DNA of 64,000 nt. Source: CALKWS01 sp051020515 (GTDB taxonomy: Bacteria; Actinomycetota; Actinomycetes; Actinomycetales; Beutenbergiaceae). The translations under genes were made by a program, and so were the position numbers. Positions 26,378 to 35,860 of the stretch are shown here, piece by piece. The notes under the pieces are model-generated. The model was not told where the DNA came from. It did no database searches and was given only the letters and a program-made list of their open reading frames with translations. The DNA lies in assembly GCF_051020515.1 (NCBI RefSeq), contig NZ_CP194857.1:1984001-2048000 (forward strand). The letters run 5' to 3'. Numbering within the stretch: position 1 is the first letter of the stretch; every line of letters starts with the position of its first letter.

Positions 26378-27013
26378 GTGATACCCAGGACGCGACTCGC
26401 CGTCGTCGCCGGCGGGGTTGCCATGGCCCTCGCCCTTGCCGCGTGCGGTGACGGAGCACGAACCACACCCGATGAGCCGGCCCCGGGCTCCGCTGTGGAG
26501 GAGACGACTGACAGCGCATCGCCGACTGAGGTCGAGGGCGTGCACAACGACGCGGACACGATGTTCGCGCAGATGATGATCGTGCACCACGAGGGCGCCA
26601 TCGAGATGGCTGACCTGGCCCTGGAGAAGGCTGACAGCGAGGAGGTGCGCTCCCTGGCGGAGCGGATCTCCTCCGCGCAGGGCCCGGAGATCGACGAGAT
26701 GACGTCCTGGCTGGAGGCATGGGGGGAGGAGACCTCCCCGACGGGCGGCATGGAGGGCATGGACCACGGCGGCATGGAGATGGAGGGCATGAGCCAGGAG
26801 GAGGCCATGGCCGAGCTGGAATCGCTGTCCGGCGCCGAGTTCGACCGGCGGTTCCTGGAACTGATGATCGCTCACCACCGCGGCGCGGTGGACATGGCAC
26901 AGGAGGAGCTCCACGGCGGGGAGAACCCACAGGCGCTGGACCTGGGCCAGAAGATCGTCGATGACCAGGAGCGTGAGATCGCGGAGATGGAGCAGTTGTT
27001 GGAGACGCTCTGA
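26378..27013 (+). CDS. DUF305 lipoprotein, probable copper-cassette component
   Basis: A 211-aa exported lipoprotein: the signal peptide RLAVVAGGVAMALALAAC ends in a lipobox Cys. Two DUF305 repeats follow, each with the paired-His motif (MIVHHEGAIEMADLAL and MIAHHRGAVDMAQEEL). They are separated by a Met/His-rich linker (GMEGMDHGGMEMEGM), which suggests metal binding. DUF305 proteins often occur beside copper-resistance genes. GTG 26378 is preceded by AGAGGGAGA. First gene of a same-strand run with the SHOCT protein and multicopper oxidase. Confidence 0.88.
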   Translation: MIPRTRLAVVAGGVAMALALAACGDGARTTPDEPAPGSAVEETTDSASPTEVEGVHNDADTMFAQMMIVHHEGAIEMADLALEKADSEEVRSLAERISSAQGPEIDEMTSWLEAWGEETSPTGGMEGMDHGGMEMEGMSQEEAMAELESLSGAEFDRRFLELMIAHHRGAVDMAQEELHGGENPQALDLGQKIVDDQEREIAEMEQLLETL

Positions 27014-27090
27014 GGAGTGCGCAGGAGGGCCGGGAGTCGAGCCCGGCACCATAGGCCCTCCGGTGGCAGAACCGGCTACAAGGAGATGGT

Positions 27091-27354
27091 ATGGGTTGGC
27101 ATGACATGGGTTCGTGGGGCATGGGCATGGGCTGGGGCTGGCTGTTCCTCGTCCTGCTTGTGCTCGGTGTCGCGGTGCTGGCGGTGGTGCTGGTCCGGCT
27201 CCTGTCCGGGGGTGGGCAGGGTGAGCAGCGCAACCCGCCGCCGATGCGGGGCGGCCGCGCGCTGGAGGTCCTCGATGAGCGGTACGCCAGGGGAGAGATC
27301 GACTCCACGGAGTACGACGAGCGGCGCCGGCGCCTCGAGGGCCCCGAGGACTGA
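27091..27354 (+). CDS. Small SHOCT-domain membrane protein
   Basis: An 87-aa protein with a Met/Trp/His-rich N-terminus (MGWHDMGSWGMGMGWGW), one membrane helix (LFLVLLVLGVAVLAVVLVRL) and a C-terminal SHOCT motif (ALEVLDERYARGEIDSTEYD). The start follows AAGGAGAT. Such proteins are frequent in copper and silver resistance clusters; the Met/His tail suggests metal contact, but the role is unknown. Its stop is 3 bp before the oxidase. Confidence 0.82.
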   Translation: MGWHDMGSWGMGMGWGWLFLVLLVLGVAVLAVVLVRLLSGGGQGEQRNPPPMRGGRALEVLDERYARGEIDSTEYDERRRRLEGPED

Positions 27355-27357
27355 GCG

Positions 27358-28836
27358 GTGGAACCGATCACCCGCCGGGTGGCGCTCCGGCTGGGGGCGC
27401 TAGGGGCCCTGGGGGTGGTCGTAGGCGGGGTGGGGCTGTCCCGCACCGGCCTCCCCTGGGCCGCCCTGCCGGCCCCGCTGCGCACAGCGACGCGCGGATC
27501 CGAGACGTTGACCGAGCCCGAGGTGGTGCGCAGCCGGGACGGGCTCCTGCGCGTGGAGCTTGTCGCGACCCCACGGGAGACAACCATTGCCGGCAGGCCT
27601 GCCCGGGTGCTGACCTACAACGGCACTGTTCCGGGGCAGACCTGGCGGGTGCGTCCCGGGGACCGCATCGAGGTGCTCCTGCGCAACGAACTCGAGACGC
27701 CGACCAACCTGCACACCCACGGCCTCGTGGTGTCCCCACGGGACAACGGGGATAACCCCTTCGTCAGTGTCGATCCGGGGCAGAGCTTCGAGTACCGTTT
27801 CGACCTGCGCGAGGACCACCCGACCGGGGTGTTCTGGTACCACCCTCACCGCCACGGCACGGTGGCCGACCAGGTCTTCGGCGGTCTGTACGGTGCCCTG
27901 ATCGTCGAGGGCGATGAGGTGCCGGTCAGCCGGGAGCGGGTCCTCGTCGTCTCGGACATTACGCTGGATCGCGACGGCGCACTCGCGTCGGCGTCGACAG
28001 CGCAGGTGATGATGGGCCGGGAGGGGGACCTTGTCCTGATCAACGGCCAGGTCCGGCCAGAACTCACCGCCCGTCCGGGAGAACGGGAACGCTGGCGAGT
28101 GATCAACGCGTGCACATCCCGCTACCTGCACCTGGCCCTGCCCGGGCAGGTTCTTGCGTTGCTGGGCATCGACAGCGGCCACGAACCCGCAGCCCGGGAG
28201 GTCGAGCAGGTGCTGCTGGCTCCGGGCAACCGCGCGGATCTGCTGGTGACCACCCGCGGGGGTACCAGCGAGCTGCGCTCGCTCGGGTACGACCGCGGCG
28301 CGATGGGCATGATGATGGGCGGTGGGGACCTGTCAGGCCCCGCCGTCCTAGCCACCCTGGCGGTCTCCGGGGACGAGGCCGCCGCGGTGGGGCCGGTGCC
28401 CGAACGACCTGCGGACCCTGACCTGCGCAACCGCCCGCTCGATGAGCGACGGGAGATCGCCTTCACCATGAACATGAGCGGGGGGATGATGGGTCCCGGC
28501 CGCAGGGGGATGATGGACCTGGGCTTCGACGGACGCCCCTTCGACGCCGACCGGGTCGACCAGCAGGTCGCCGCCGGGTCGGTGGAGGAGTGGACCATCA
28601 CCAATCCCACGCCGATGGATCATCCCTTCCATCTGCATGTGTGGCCCATGCAGCTCCTCGAGACCGACGGCGAACCGGTGTCAGAACCGACCTGGCGGGA
28701 TGTCGTCAACGTCCCCGCCAACGGCCGGGTCCGGACGCTGGTGGACTTCACCCACCACCCGGGCCGCAGCGTGTACCACTGCCACATCCTCGACCACGAG
28801 GATGCCGGGATGATGGCAGTGGTCGACACCCGCTGA
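27358..28836 (+). CDS. Multicopper oxidase, CueO/CopA type
   Basis: A 492-aa secreted oxidase that probably detoxifies Cu(I) by oxidation. The N-terminus carries a twin-arginine-like signal (ITRRVALRLGALGALGVV). Copper ligands are complete: LHTHG (about residue 119), WYHPHRHG (about 160), HPFHLHVWP (about 422), and HCHILDHEDAGMM (about 474-486) with the type 1 Cys and axial Met. A Met-rich stretch (AMGMMMGG, MNMSGGMMGPGRRGMM) resembles the Cu(I)-handling insert of CueO. GTG start 27358 is 3 bp after the SHOCT gene. Confidence 0.92.
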   Translation: MEPITRRVALRLGALGALGVVVGGVGLSRTGLPWAALPAPLRTATRGSETLTEPEVVRSRDGLLRVELVATPRETTIAGRPARVLTYNGTVPGQTWRVRPGDRIEVLLRNELETPTNLHTHGLVVSPRDNGDNPFVSVDPGQSFEYRFDLREDHPTGVFWYHPHRHGTVADQVFGGLYGALIVEGDEVPVSRERVLVVSDITLDRDGALASASTAQVMMGREGDLVLINGQVRPELTARPGERERWRVINACTSRYLHLALPGQVLALLGIDSGHEPAAREVEQVLLAPGNRADLLVTTRGGTSELRSLGYDRGAMGMMMGGGDLSGPAVLATLAVSGDEAAAVGPVPERPADPDLRNRPLDERREIAFTMNMSGGMMGPGRRGMMDLGFDGRPFDADRVDQQVAAGSVEEWTITNPTPMDHPFHLHVWPMQLLETDGEPVSEPTWRDVVNVPANGRVRTLVDFTHHPGRSVYHCHILDHEDAGMMAVVDTR

Positions 28837-29133
28837 ACCCGACGGCCACACGAGCGCATGGCCCCATTCCGAGGAGCCGACGAGCATCACCCAGAAATCG
28901 TGACCGCCCACATCCGCATGACGGCGAAGGTGAACGCCAGGAGCGCCCGCGGCGGACCCGGAGAGCACCGGCAGCCAGCGGCACCATGGCGGGCGGTGCC
29001 GCAGAACCAGCCCGCGTCCCTCGGCCGAGCAGCGCTCGAGGGTCCACGCCACCATGAAGAACCAATGAAGATCCCTGCCCGCTGCGGTCAGATCGGGAAT
29101 GGAAAACTTCTCGCCTGCCTTACTGCTGACGAG

Positions 29134-29150
29134 ATACCCTCTAGGGGTAT
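29134..29150. promoter_or_regulatory. CsoR-like operator ahead of the copper ATPase
   Basis: ATACCCTCTAGGGGTAT has 6-bp perfect arms (ATACCC and GGGTAT) around 5 bases, 26 bp upstream of the ATPase start. CsoR-family copper sensors bind GC-rich palindromes with TACCC/GGGTA arms, so this fits a copper-released repressor. No csoR gene is in the window. The rest of the 340-bp gap from 28837 holds no gene that I can support. Confidence 0.55.
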
Positions 29151-29176
29151 ATGGAGCAATGGAATGAGGGGTTGCC

Positions 29177-31481
29177 ATGGGTACGCCATCAAGTCACGAC
29201 CACGCAGGCCCCCGGCCACGCGACGGCCAGGAGCACACCGCGCACGCCGACCACGACTCGGCTTACGGTGTCGCGGCCGGGTATGAGGCCACGCACGGGC
29301 AGGCGTTGCCCACTGAGGGCGGGGGTGTCACCGACCCGCTGACCGCTGCGGGGCACGACTCGGCCGCGGACCACGGGCACGACAGCGGGCACGACGCGCA
29401 CGCCGGCCACGGAGGGCACGGCGGTCATGGCGACCACGTGGCCATGTTCCGTCGCCTGTTCTGGGTCATGCTGGCCCTGGCGGTGCCCACGGTGCTGCTC
29501 AACGGGATGTTCGCCGACCTGCTCGGCTACGCGCTGCCCGACCTGCCGGGTGTGGAGGCGGTCTCCCCGGTGCTGGGTACCGTGATCTACCTGTGGGGCG
29601 GGCGCCCCTTCCTCACTGGCGCGATCGGTGAGCTGCGCACCCGCAGACCGGGGATGATGCTGCTCATCGGGATGGCGATCACCGTCGCCTTCGTCGCGTC
29701 CCTGGGGGCCAGCCTGGGGCTGTTCACCCACGAACTGGACTTCTGGTGGGAGTTGGCGCTGCTCGTCGTCATCATGCTGCTCGGACACTGGCTGGAGATG
29801 CGCTCCCTGGCGCAGACGTCCTCCGCCCTCGACTCCCTGGCCGCGCTGCTGCCCGACGAGGCCGAACGGGTGGAAGGGGACTAGGTCATCACGGTCTCCC
29901 CCGCCGAGTTGCGACTCGGTGACGTGGTAGTCGTCCGCCCGGGCGGACGAGTGCCGGCCGATGGTGAGGTCGTGGACGGCGGCGCGGACGTCGATGAGTC
30001 GATGATCACCGGTGAGTCGCGGCCGCTGCTGCGCACCGTGGGAGACCACGTCGTGGCTGGCACCGTCGCGACCGACAACGCCTTACGGGTTCGAGTGTCG
30101 GCCGTGGGGGAGGACACCGCCCTTGCCGGCATCCAGCGGCTCGTGGCCGAGGCGCAAGCCTCCACCAGCCGCGCCCAGCTCCTCGCGGACAAGGCCGCCG
30201 GGTGGCTGTTCTGGTACGCGCTCATCGCCGCCGCAATCACCGCCGTGGTGTGGATGTCCCTCGGGGTTCCGGACAGCGCACTGGTCCGGGCGATCACCGT
30301 CCTGGTCATCGCCTGCCCCCACGCTCTGGGCCTGGCGATCCCACTCGTCGTGTCCATCTCCACCGAACGCGCTGCCCGCGGCGGCGTCCTGGTCAAGGAC
30401 CGCGGCGCCCTGGAGCGGATGCGCGTGGTCGACACCGTGCTCTTCGACAAGACCGGCACCCTGACCAAGGGCGAGCCGGCCCTCACCGACGTCACGAGCA
30501 CCGGAGCGTATGAGGTGGAGGAACTGCTGCGCCTGGCGGCGGCCGCCGAGGCCGAGAGTGAGCACCCGCTTGCCCGCGCAGTTCTCGCCGCGGTCCGAGA
30601 CCGCGGGCTGCAGGTTCCGTCGGCCGCCAACTTCAGGGCGGCGACGGCCGTGGGGGTACGCGCCACCGTCGAGGGCCGCGAGGTCCAGGTCGGCGGGCCT
30701 GCGCTGCTCTCCCAGTACGGCGCCGAGCCGCTGGCCGCGACAGCGTCCTGGGCACAGTCCGGTGCCACCGTCCTGCACGTTCTCGTCGACGGCCAGGTGG
30801 CCGGTGCCCTCGCCCTGGCCGATGAGGTCCGCGAGGAGTCACGGCAGGCGATCGATGCCCTGCACCAGTTGGGCATCCGGGTCGTCATGATCACCGGTGA
30901 CGCCGAGCCGGTGGCCCGGGCTGTGGGCGCCGAACTGGGCGTCGACCAGGTCTTCGCCCAGGTGCGCCCGGAGGACAAAGAGCGAGAAGGTCGCCCAGCT
31001 GCAGCAGGAGGGCCGTATCGTCGCCATGGTCGGGGACGGCGTCAACGACGCCCCGGCGCTGGCTCAGGCAGACGTCGGGATCGCGATCGGAGCGGGCACC
31101 GACGTGGCGATCGCCTCCGCCGGCGTCATCCTGGCGTCTGACGACCCCCGGTCGGTGCTGTCGGTCATCCAGCTCTCCCGTGCCGGGTACCGGAAGATGA
31201 AGCAGAACCTGTGGTGGGCTGCCGGCTACAACATCGCGGCCGTGCCCCTGGCCGCAGGTGTGCTGGCCCCGGTCGGGTTCGTCCTACCCATGTCGGTCGG
31301 CGCGCTCCTCATGTCCCTGTCGACCATTGTCGTGGCGCTCAACGCCCAACTGTTGCGCCGCCTGGACCTCAGCCCCGAGACCAGCACCGCCGCGGCGCAC
31401 GGCGCACCTCGGGTTCCTTCCGCCGACGGCTCACGGGCTACTGGGGATCGCGAGGACGTGGTTGGGGCGCATCGTCACTGA
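29177..31481 (+). pseudogene. copB: CPH-type copper/silver P-type ATPase (CopB-like), stop codon and frameshift
   Basis: A heavy-metal exporter of the P1B family. The N-terminus is a His-rich tail (residues 1-90, e.g. HDSGHDAHAGHGGHGGHGDH). The TM region, TGES actuator motif, CPH metal-site motif (VIACPHALGLAIPLV), phosphorylation motif DKTGTLTKG, nucleotide domain (ESEHPLARAVL) and hinge GDGVNDAPALAQAD are all present. Two lesions interrupt it. An in-frame TAG at 29881-29883 falls between the second TM pair and the actuator domain. One extra A in the run 30977-30979 shifts the frame before SEKVAQLQQEGRIVAMV. One may be a read error; two suggest possible decay. Uncorrected, no active pump would be made. 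Confidence 0.85.
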
Positions 31482-31758
31482 CGCGGCCAGGGTGTGCCAT
31501 GCACCGGGCGATCCTGCTGCCCTACGGCCTGCCGACGGGGGTGGAAACCTGCGCTGTAGTCCTACTGGCTGGTGATCCACGTATCCGCGTCAGCGCCGGC
31601 CACTGGTTGGTGAGGTGATCTCGCTTGGCCTGGGCGCCGAAGAGCCGCAGGCGACGTCCCGGCCCACCTGCTGGTCCGTGCTGCTGGACGACTTCCCCGC
31701 CGGGGCGACCCTGCAGCGGTTGTCCTATCGGCTCAACGCCGTCGGCCTGGTGGCGAGT

Positions 31759-32874
31759 TCATCGCCGCCGGCGCAGCCGCACCCGCAACAATGCCTCCAG
31801 CGGCCCGCGGGAGAAGAAGTGCCGCCAGCCCACCGCTGCGCCTATCAGCACCAGGGCCATCACCGCCGTGGTGACCAGACCCGCCGGCGCGGTCCCCGGG
31901 CCGGGACGCACTACCTCCGCGATGCCGAACAGGTGCACCACATACACGGTCAGCGCCAACTGACCCGTGGCCACCAGCGGCCAACCGAAGCGGCCCAGGT
32001 ACGGCAAAACCAGAAGTGTCAGGCCCAGCACCGCCACGGCCGAGGCACTGCCCCGGATCAGCCACAACGGCATCTGCGAATGTGCGGCCGCCGAAAGGAA
32101 CCAGTCCACACCGGGCTCCCCATCCGGCCGCCCCAGGAACGCTTCCAACGCCCGGGAGCCGAGTTCGGCAAGCAGGGTCAGCACCACTCCGGCCACAGTC
32201 AGCCGTATCTGGACGCACCGGTCTTGCAGGCGCAACCTGCCCAGCCACATCCCGAACAGGAACGGCCCGAGCCAGGTGATCACCGGGTACGGCCCGGTCA
32301 GGAATGTCGAGGCCACGATCTGCCCGGGCGCATCCAGTAGCGTGGCGGGCTCCCGGTCGAAGACCTCACCGGTTCTGAGTTGGACACCCAGCCACACCAG
32401 TGGTCCAGCGGCAGTTGCCGCGATCGAGGCGGTCAGCAGCAGCCATGAGGGGGCCCGCACCACCACCAGTCCCACGAGAAACAGCACCGCATAGGTGGTC
32501 AAGATCACCTTGGCGCCATGACCCGCCAACTGAGTGCTCAGCCCGATCAGGCTCAGCAGAACCGTCCGCCACAACACCTGCCCCCAGGGTGGCGCGGCAC
32601 CGTCGCGGGCCCGGCGGGTCAGGAACGAGTACCCGATCCCGGCCAGCAGCACGAACAACAATGAAGCCCGCCCGTGCGGCAGCCGCATGACCAGCCCGGC
32701 GATGCCATCGTCATAGAGCGGACCGACGTTGACCGCGAGCATGCCCAGGATGGCCAGCGCCCGCGCCGCGTCCAGTCCGATGACGCGGCTATGGGGTGCG
32801 GCGGCTTGCCCGGCGTCGCTAGCCGCGTGCGCCGCGCTCACCGGTGCGCCGTCCTGCTGCTCCGAGATTGGCAC
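31759..32874 (-). CDS. DUF418-type polytopic membrane protein
   Basis: A 371-aa protein with roughly ten hydrophobic segments. The N-terminal signature VIGLDAARALAILGMLAVNVGP and the C-terminal LVATGQLALTVYVVHLF place it in the DUF418/DUF1624 group, related to acyltransferase-like membrane proteins. No catalytic assignment is possible. It is on the opposite strand to the copper genes. The 277-bp gap between it and the ATPase contains nothing that I recognise. Confidence 0.8.
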   Translation of the reverse strand: MPISEQQDGAPVSAAHAASDAGQAAAPHSRVIGLDAARALAILGMLAVNVGPLYDDGIAGLVMRLPHGRASLLFVLLAGIGYSFLTRRARDGAAPPWGQVLWRTVLLSLIGLSTQLAGHGAKVILTTYAVLFLVGLVVVRAPSWLLLTASIAATAAGPLVWLGVQLRTGEVFDREPATLLDAPGQIVASTFLTGPYPVITWLGPFLFGMWLGRLRLQDRCVQIRLTVAGVVLTLLAELGSRALEAFLGRPDGEPGVDWFLSAAAHSQMPLWLIRGSASAVAVLGLTLLVLPYLGRFGWPLVATGQLALTVYVVHLFGIAEVVRPGPGTAPAGLVTTAVMALVLIGAAVGWRHFFSRGPLEALLRVRLRRRR

Positions 32875-32890
32875 AGGTTGTGACCGCGAC

Positions 32891-33307
32891 CTATATCAGT
32901 TGGAGGGTGGTGAGGCAGGTGGCGACCTCGTCGGTGGTGGAGAACTCGGCTGTACCCGTCAGGCCGTCATGGTTGACCTTGATGGTGCCCTGCAGATCGC
33001 GTGGCAACCAGAAGCCGGCGAAACCGTTCGCATAGGTCGCCAATTCTTCATCGATGAGCACTTCGGCCAGTTCCTGCTGCCCGTCGGAGAGCACCAGTTC
33101 ATCGGGCCGGATGGAGGCGATGTAGTCGGTGGGGCGTTCCTTTCCACCGAGCCGGTCCAGGTGGTCGATCATCTCTGCGACCTCCATGCCGGCCAAGTCA
33201 TGGGTGGCGAGGAACGCGGCTTCACCACCTCCGGCGGTGGGCTCGGAGGCCGGATCCAACGAGGAGCAGCCGGCGCGGATCAGCACCAGCGCCGCCATTC
33301 TTTTCAT
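32891..33307 (-). CDS. Small putative lipoprotein, unknown function
   Basis: 138 aa with a short N-terminal segment (MKRMAALVLIRAGCSSLDP) that resembles a lipoprotein signal with Cys at residue 14, although the hydrophobic core is unusually short. The mature part is acidic (MIDHLDRLGGKERPTDYIAS, QQELAEVLIDEELATYANG). No family recognised. It precedes the DUF418 gene on the same strand (16-bp gap) and may be co-transcribed with it. Confidence 0.6.
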   Translation of the reverse strand: MKRMAALVLIRAGCSSLDPASEPTAGGGEAAFLATHDLAGMEVAEMIDHLDRLGGKERPTDYIASIRPDELVLSDGQQELAEVLIDEELATYANGFAGFWLPRDLQGTIKVNHDGLTGTAEFSTTDEVATCLTTLQLI

Positions 33308-33576
33308 GTTCTTCCACCGTCCTAGTGGGGGTCATCCAGGCAACCACTGCGCCCGAGATTCTCGGCTTTTCGTCTCGAATCAGGTGCCTTCTGCAGCGCA
33401 GGCGGCAAGGTCTCGGCCGCCCCGACGCTACGACAGGAGCGGCGGGCGTGCAGTCGCCGAGGCGGGGGATGACGATGAAGGTTTGATGAAGCATTCGGTA
33501 ATGCCGTGATCTAACCGTGATCTGAGGGTTCGCGGTATGTACTGTCACTCTTGCTCCCGCCGTGCGGGAAGCCCAC

Positions 33577-33745
33577 AAGCGGACGCCGAACCCTGCCACC
33601 GCACCGTGGTCACCGATCAACGCCGTGGCAGGGGCGGGGGACCCAGCCGTCGGTGCGCGAGCACCTAGGGGTGAAGTCCCGCCTGGGGAGCCAGGCAGAC
33701 CGGGTAAGTCTCCAATCCGAACCCGACAACTGACCTCGTAGGCGA
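33577..33745 (+). promoter_or_regulatory. c-di-AMP riboswitch (ydaO/yuaA type)
   Basis: The leader of the NlpC/P60 gene carries conserved ydaO segments in order: CGCCGAACCCTGCC (33583 onward), the complementary GGCAGGGGCGGGGGACCC, GGGGTGAAGTCCC (33669 onward), GGGAGCCAGG, and the 3' signature CCGAACCCGACAACTGACC followed by TCGTAGGCG. Bases 33586-33596 pair with 33625-33636. The class senses cyclic di-AMP. In actinobacteria it commonly precedes cell-wall hydrolases, usually reducing expression when ligand is bound. The gene starts 15 bp after the last conserved base. Confidence 0.87.
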
Positions 33746-33759
33746 ACTGGAGAACCGAA

Positions 33760-34601
33760 TTGACTGAACCAACAACCGGCGCCCGACACCGCGCGGCGTG
33801 CCGCCCCTCCACCCCACTGACCGTTTTCGCTGACTCAGTCACTGGGACCACCGGCAGACGGGCGCTGGCCGTCTTCGCCTCCTCCGGACTGGTGCTCACA
33901 ATGGGCGCCTCCAGCGCTGCGGCCGTCCCCCAGGTGTCGAGTTCGAGTTTCGGGGCCGGCGCCCTGGCCAACGTGGTGCTCGACGCCGACGTCGACATCG
34001 ATAAGGTGGTCACCTCACCAACCGTCACTGTCGATGAGGGCATCGACTGGCACGTCGCCGTCGCTGAGGTCTCCTCCGAAGCTCCACCCCCACCCCCACC
34101 CCCACCGCCAGCGCCTGTCATCACTGCGCCGGAGCGCCCCACCCCGCGTGCCGCTCCGGCCTCCCGCACCGGGCAGCGCACCGAGCAGCCGGCTCAACAG
34201 CAGGAGCAGCAGACCGAGGATTCCTCCTCCGGCGAATCAAGCGAGCAGACCGCGAGCACTGCCTCTGCCTCCGGTTCCGCGGTCGTGGACGTCGCCCGCC
34301 GCTACGTGGGCACCCCGTATGTGTGGGGCGGCTCTACCCCGGCGGGCTTTGATTGCTCGGGCTTCACCGCCTACGTCTTCGCCCAATTCGGGGTAAGCCT
34401 GCCTCGGACGTCCGGTGCCCAGGCGGGCGCCGGACGCATAGTCTCGGCAGCCGAGGCCCAGCCCGGCGATCTGGTGCGTGGCCCGGTCATGTGGGTATCT
34501 ACACCGGCAACGGCGACAACATCGCCGCCCGAAACCCCGGTACCGCCCTGTACGAGGGCCCGATCTTCCATAGCAACCCCACGTTCATCCGCGTGCTCTG
34601 A
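33760..34601 (+). CDS. Secreted NlpC/P60 peptidoglycan endopeptidase (frameshift)
   Basis: A cell-wall hydrolase cleaving stem peptides. TTG 33760 follows GGAGA. The signal peptide (RRALAVFASSGLVLTMGASSAAA) is followed by a Pro-rich linker (PPPPPPPPPAP) and a Gln/Ser-rich linker, then the catalytic domain from about residue 170: VVDVARRYVGTPYVWGGS and AGFDCSGFTAYVFAQFG with the catalytic Cys. Near 34474-34481 one base is missing. The next frame gives WPGHVGIYTGNGDNIAARN with the catalytic His and ends PTFIRVL at 34601. Corrected length is about 280 aa. Controlled by the c-di-AMP riboswitch directly upstream. Confidence 0.87.
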
Positions 34602-34619
34602 CCGCATATCTCAGTTGCG

Positions 34620-34653
34620 GCATCGGCCCGTCCGGCCCAGGGCGGGCCGATGC
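34620..34653 (+). terminator. Terminator hairpin after the NlpC/P60 gene
   Basis: A perfect 11-bp stem (GCATCGGCCCG and CGGGCCGATGC) with a 12-base loop, 19 bp after the stop at 34601. It supports the corrected gene end there rather than the longer uncorrected frame. Confidence 0.7.
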
Positions 34654-34729
34654 TCGTGCTGTGGCTGCGGATGAGGGCGCACCCTTTCCAGCGCGGCCAC
34701 TGCCGAAGACGTGTGCGGTGGAGTCGGTC

Positions 34730-35860
34730 TCAGGCCTGCGAAGGCTGCCGACCCAAGGGCAGTTCGATGGTGAAGACGGCGCCGTGGCCAAGCCCGGTGC
34801 TGGCCGCTTCCATGCTGCCACCGTGGGCCTGGACGATGGAGCGGCTGATGGCAAGCCCGATTCCTGACCCTCCGTGCGCGCGGTCACGAGCCGCATCGGC
34901 ACGGTAGAAGCGCTCGAACAGGTGGGGCAGGTGCTCGGCGGCTATCCCACCGCCGTTGTCCTGGACCCACAACCGCAGTCGCGATCCACTCCGGTTGGCA
35001 CCCAATTGGACGTGACCTCCCGTTGGGGTGTGCCGCACGGCGTTGTCCAGCAGGTTGGTCAGGACCTGCCCGAGCCGGTCAGGGTCCGCGGTGATGACCG
35101 TCTGGCGTTCCGACTCCGTGGCCTCGATCGTCAGGTCAATGCCCTTGTCCGCGGACTTGACGCCTGCCTGTGTTGCGGCGTCCTGAAGCAGGTCACGGAC
35201 CTGCAGCGGCTGCCACCGCATCTCCAAGCGGCCCTCGCTGGCGGTTGTCACGAGCGTTATGTCCTGGGCCAGCCGGGCAAGGCGTGCGACCGGCTCACGC
35301 AGCATGCCCATCGTCCGTTCACCGGCGGGCACGACACCGTCGACGATCCCTTCGAGGTAGCCATCCAGGGTCGCCACCGGGGTGCGCAGTTCATGGGCCA
35401 GGTCGCCCAGCATGCGGGTTCGGGTCTTTTCGATATGGCCTAGGTCAGTGGCCATGGTGTTGAACGCGGCGGCGAGGTCATCGAACTGCGCGCCCATGTG
35501 GACCGCTGGCACATGGACGTTGTAGTCACCGCTTGCGACCTGCACTGCTGCTTGTCGGACCCTTTCCAACGCCCTGGTGATGCGTCGAGTGACGAAGATG
35601 CTCACGAGCACCGACGACAGGAGAGCGACGAGGAGCGCCACGGAGAGGGACAGGGTCCATGCCGCGGTGAAGGCTTGCCGTGCGTGAGCCACGACCTCGG
35701 AGTCAGCGGGCTCGGCCATGAGCATGTGATCGTGGAAGATCATCGGCCCGATCATCGAAGCGACACCCCACGCTGTCCCGGCGGCCACCAAGAGGACCAC
35801 GACGATCGCTGCCAGGAGCCGAGCGCCCAGTCCCCACTGTCTTGGCTGCCGCTTGTTCAT
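34730..35860 (-). CDS. Sensor histidine kinase with HAMP domain
   Basis: A 376-aa membrane kinase. It has TM1 (LLAAIVVVLLVAAGTAWGV), a short outside loop (MIFHDHMLMAEPADSE, with His and Met residues that could bind metal), TM2 (LSLSVALLVALLSSVLVSIF), HAMP, the phosphorylated box GDLAHELRTPVATLDGYLE, the N box LTNLLDNAVRHTPTGG, and G boxes VQDNGGGI and GGSGIGLAIS. Its stop overlaps nothing, but its start overlaps the response regulator end (ATGA), so they are one operon. The loop and nearby copper genes hint at metal sensing; this is inference. Confidence 0.9.
   Translation of the reverse strand: MNKRQPRQWGLGARLLAAIVVVLLVAAGTAWGVASMIGPMIFHDHMLMAEPADSEVVAHARQAFTAAWTLSLSVALLVALLSSVLVSIFVTRRITRALERVRQAAVQVASGDYNVHVPAVHMGAQFDDLAAAFNTMATDLGHIEKTRTRMLGDLAHELRTPVATLDGYLEGIVDGVVPAGERTMGMLREPVARLARLAQDITLVTTASEGRLEMRWQPLQVRDLLQDAATQAGVKSADKGIDLTIEATESERQTVITADPDRLGQVLTNLLDNAVRHTPTGGHVQLGANRSGSRLRLWVQDNGGGIAAEHLPHLFERFYRADAARDRAHGGSGIGLAISRSIVQAHGGSMEAASTGLGHGAVFTIELPLGRQPSQA

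Noticed and set aside
31482..31758. Possible C-terminal remnant (SVLLDDFPAGATLQRLSYRL) between the copper ATPase and the DUF418 gene
   Set aside because: It reads protein-like for about 30 residues but has no start, no clear stop before antisense sequence and no family that I recognise.
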